Source of the DNA: an uncultured Bacteroidota bacterium | Lineage (GTDB): Bacteria; Bacteroidota; Bacteroidia; Flavobacteriales; Flavobacteriaceae | Length of the DNA: 64,000 nucleotides | Assembly (NCBI GenBank): GCA_902595555.1 | Contig: CACJQM010000003.1 | Span: 222,579 to 286,578, forward strand | Direction of reading: 5' to 3' | Shown: positions 63,985 to 64,000 of the stretch, piece after piece | Position numbering within the stretch: position 1 is the first letter of the stretch | Layout of the letters: the number at the start of each line of letters is the position of its first letter | Position numbers and translations under genes: made by a program | Notes under the pieces: generated by a model | Databases searched by the model: none | What the model was told of the DNA's origin: nothing | The model's input: the letters and a program-made list of their open reading frames with translations, nothing else

Positions 63985-64000
63985 ATAATAGCCTACATAA

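Noticed and set aside
1-64000. CRISPR arrays, insertion sequences, prophage or toxin-antitoxin modules.
   Set aside because: No regularly spaced repeats, transposase-like or phage-like proteins, or paired small toxin genes were seen on either strand.

Overview
The window is a gene-dense, AT-rich chromosomal segment from a member of the Bacteroidota, almost certainly a Flavobacteriaceae-type bacterium with a small, streamlined (probably marine) genome. The evidence is: TAnnTTTG-type -7 promoter boxes; a type IX secretion sorting tail on a DUF1501 protein; Bacteroidota-restricted small proteins (DUF4295, DUF3467 behind rpoC, a Cys-less 'zinc ribbon' coiled-coil protein); DUF1800/DUF1501, DUF4369 and DUF1573 proteins; and the order rpsU - xerC - tRNA cluster - tuf - tRNA-Trp - secE - nusG - rplKAJL - rpoBC. 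There are no insertion sequences, prophage genes or CRISPR arrays. Species cannot be named from the sequence alone.

Layout. 1-2.6 kb: a cut-off lipoprotein, a DoxX protein, a secreted alpha/beta hydrolase and a DUF1295 membrane enzyme. 2.6-5.7 kb: a DUF1800 + DUF1501 pair, exported by Tat and probably anchored by T9SS. 5.7-12.7 kb: Nif3, lpxK, lipA, an Nramp-like transporter, an ECF-type sigma factor, murB and a DUF1573 protein. 12.7-26 kb: housekeeping genes (valS, psd, cdsA, LUD protein, ftsH, rsfS, birA, pyrE, NUDIX, coaD, ddl, PASTA protein, rluD family, yaaA). 26-34 kb: a complete trp operon, trpE-G-D-C-F-B-[sulfatase]-A, on the minus strand. 34-38.5 kb: rhodanese, PspC, AGCS symporter, acyl-CoA dehydrogenase, rpsU, xerC. 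38.5-54.4 kb: four tRNAs (Thr, Tyr, Gly, Thr), a cold-shock protein, an LVIVD-type lipoprotein, tuf, tRNA-Trp, secE-nusG-rplKAJL-rpoBC, DUF3467, idi, queD. 54.4-64 kb: DUF4369 lipoprotein, htpG, fabH, an SSS symporter, recR, an E2 acyltransferase, a frameshifted exonuclease, an FAH-family enzyme, a CinA C-domain, rpmB, rpmG and DUF4295.

The most notable structure is in front of trpE. The sequence holds a 19-residue leader peptide with tandem Trp codons, an intrinsic terminator, and a 12-bp antiterminator duplex whose 5' arm is the end of the leader ORF itself. This is a complete textbook attenuator. The only -7 box lies 4 nt before the leader ATG, so the leader mRNA is predicted to be almost leaderless. 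The same 4-nt spacing recurs at pyrE and, with weaker boxes, at recR and the DUF1800 gene.

Other points: a lipoprotein sulfatase with an atypical CGQSR active-site motif is spliced into the trp operon between trpB and trpA with overlapping ends. Three one-base homopolymer losses cluster within about 180 bp around 61.46-61.64 kb and break both the E2 C-terminus and the exonuclease, which suggests a local sequence error as much as real decay. All nine convergent gene pairs overlap or abut, three of them sharing one TTAA as both stop codons. Start sites in the supplied ORF track were corrected for pyrE, the NUDIX gene, ddl, trpD, trpE, the PspC gene, the AGCS gene, secE, nusG, rplA, DUF3467, idi and queD.
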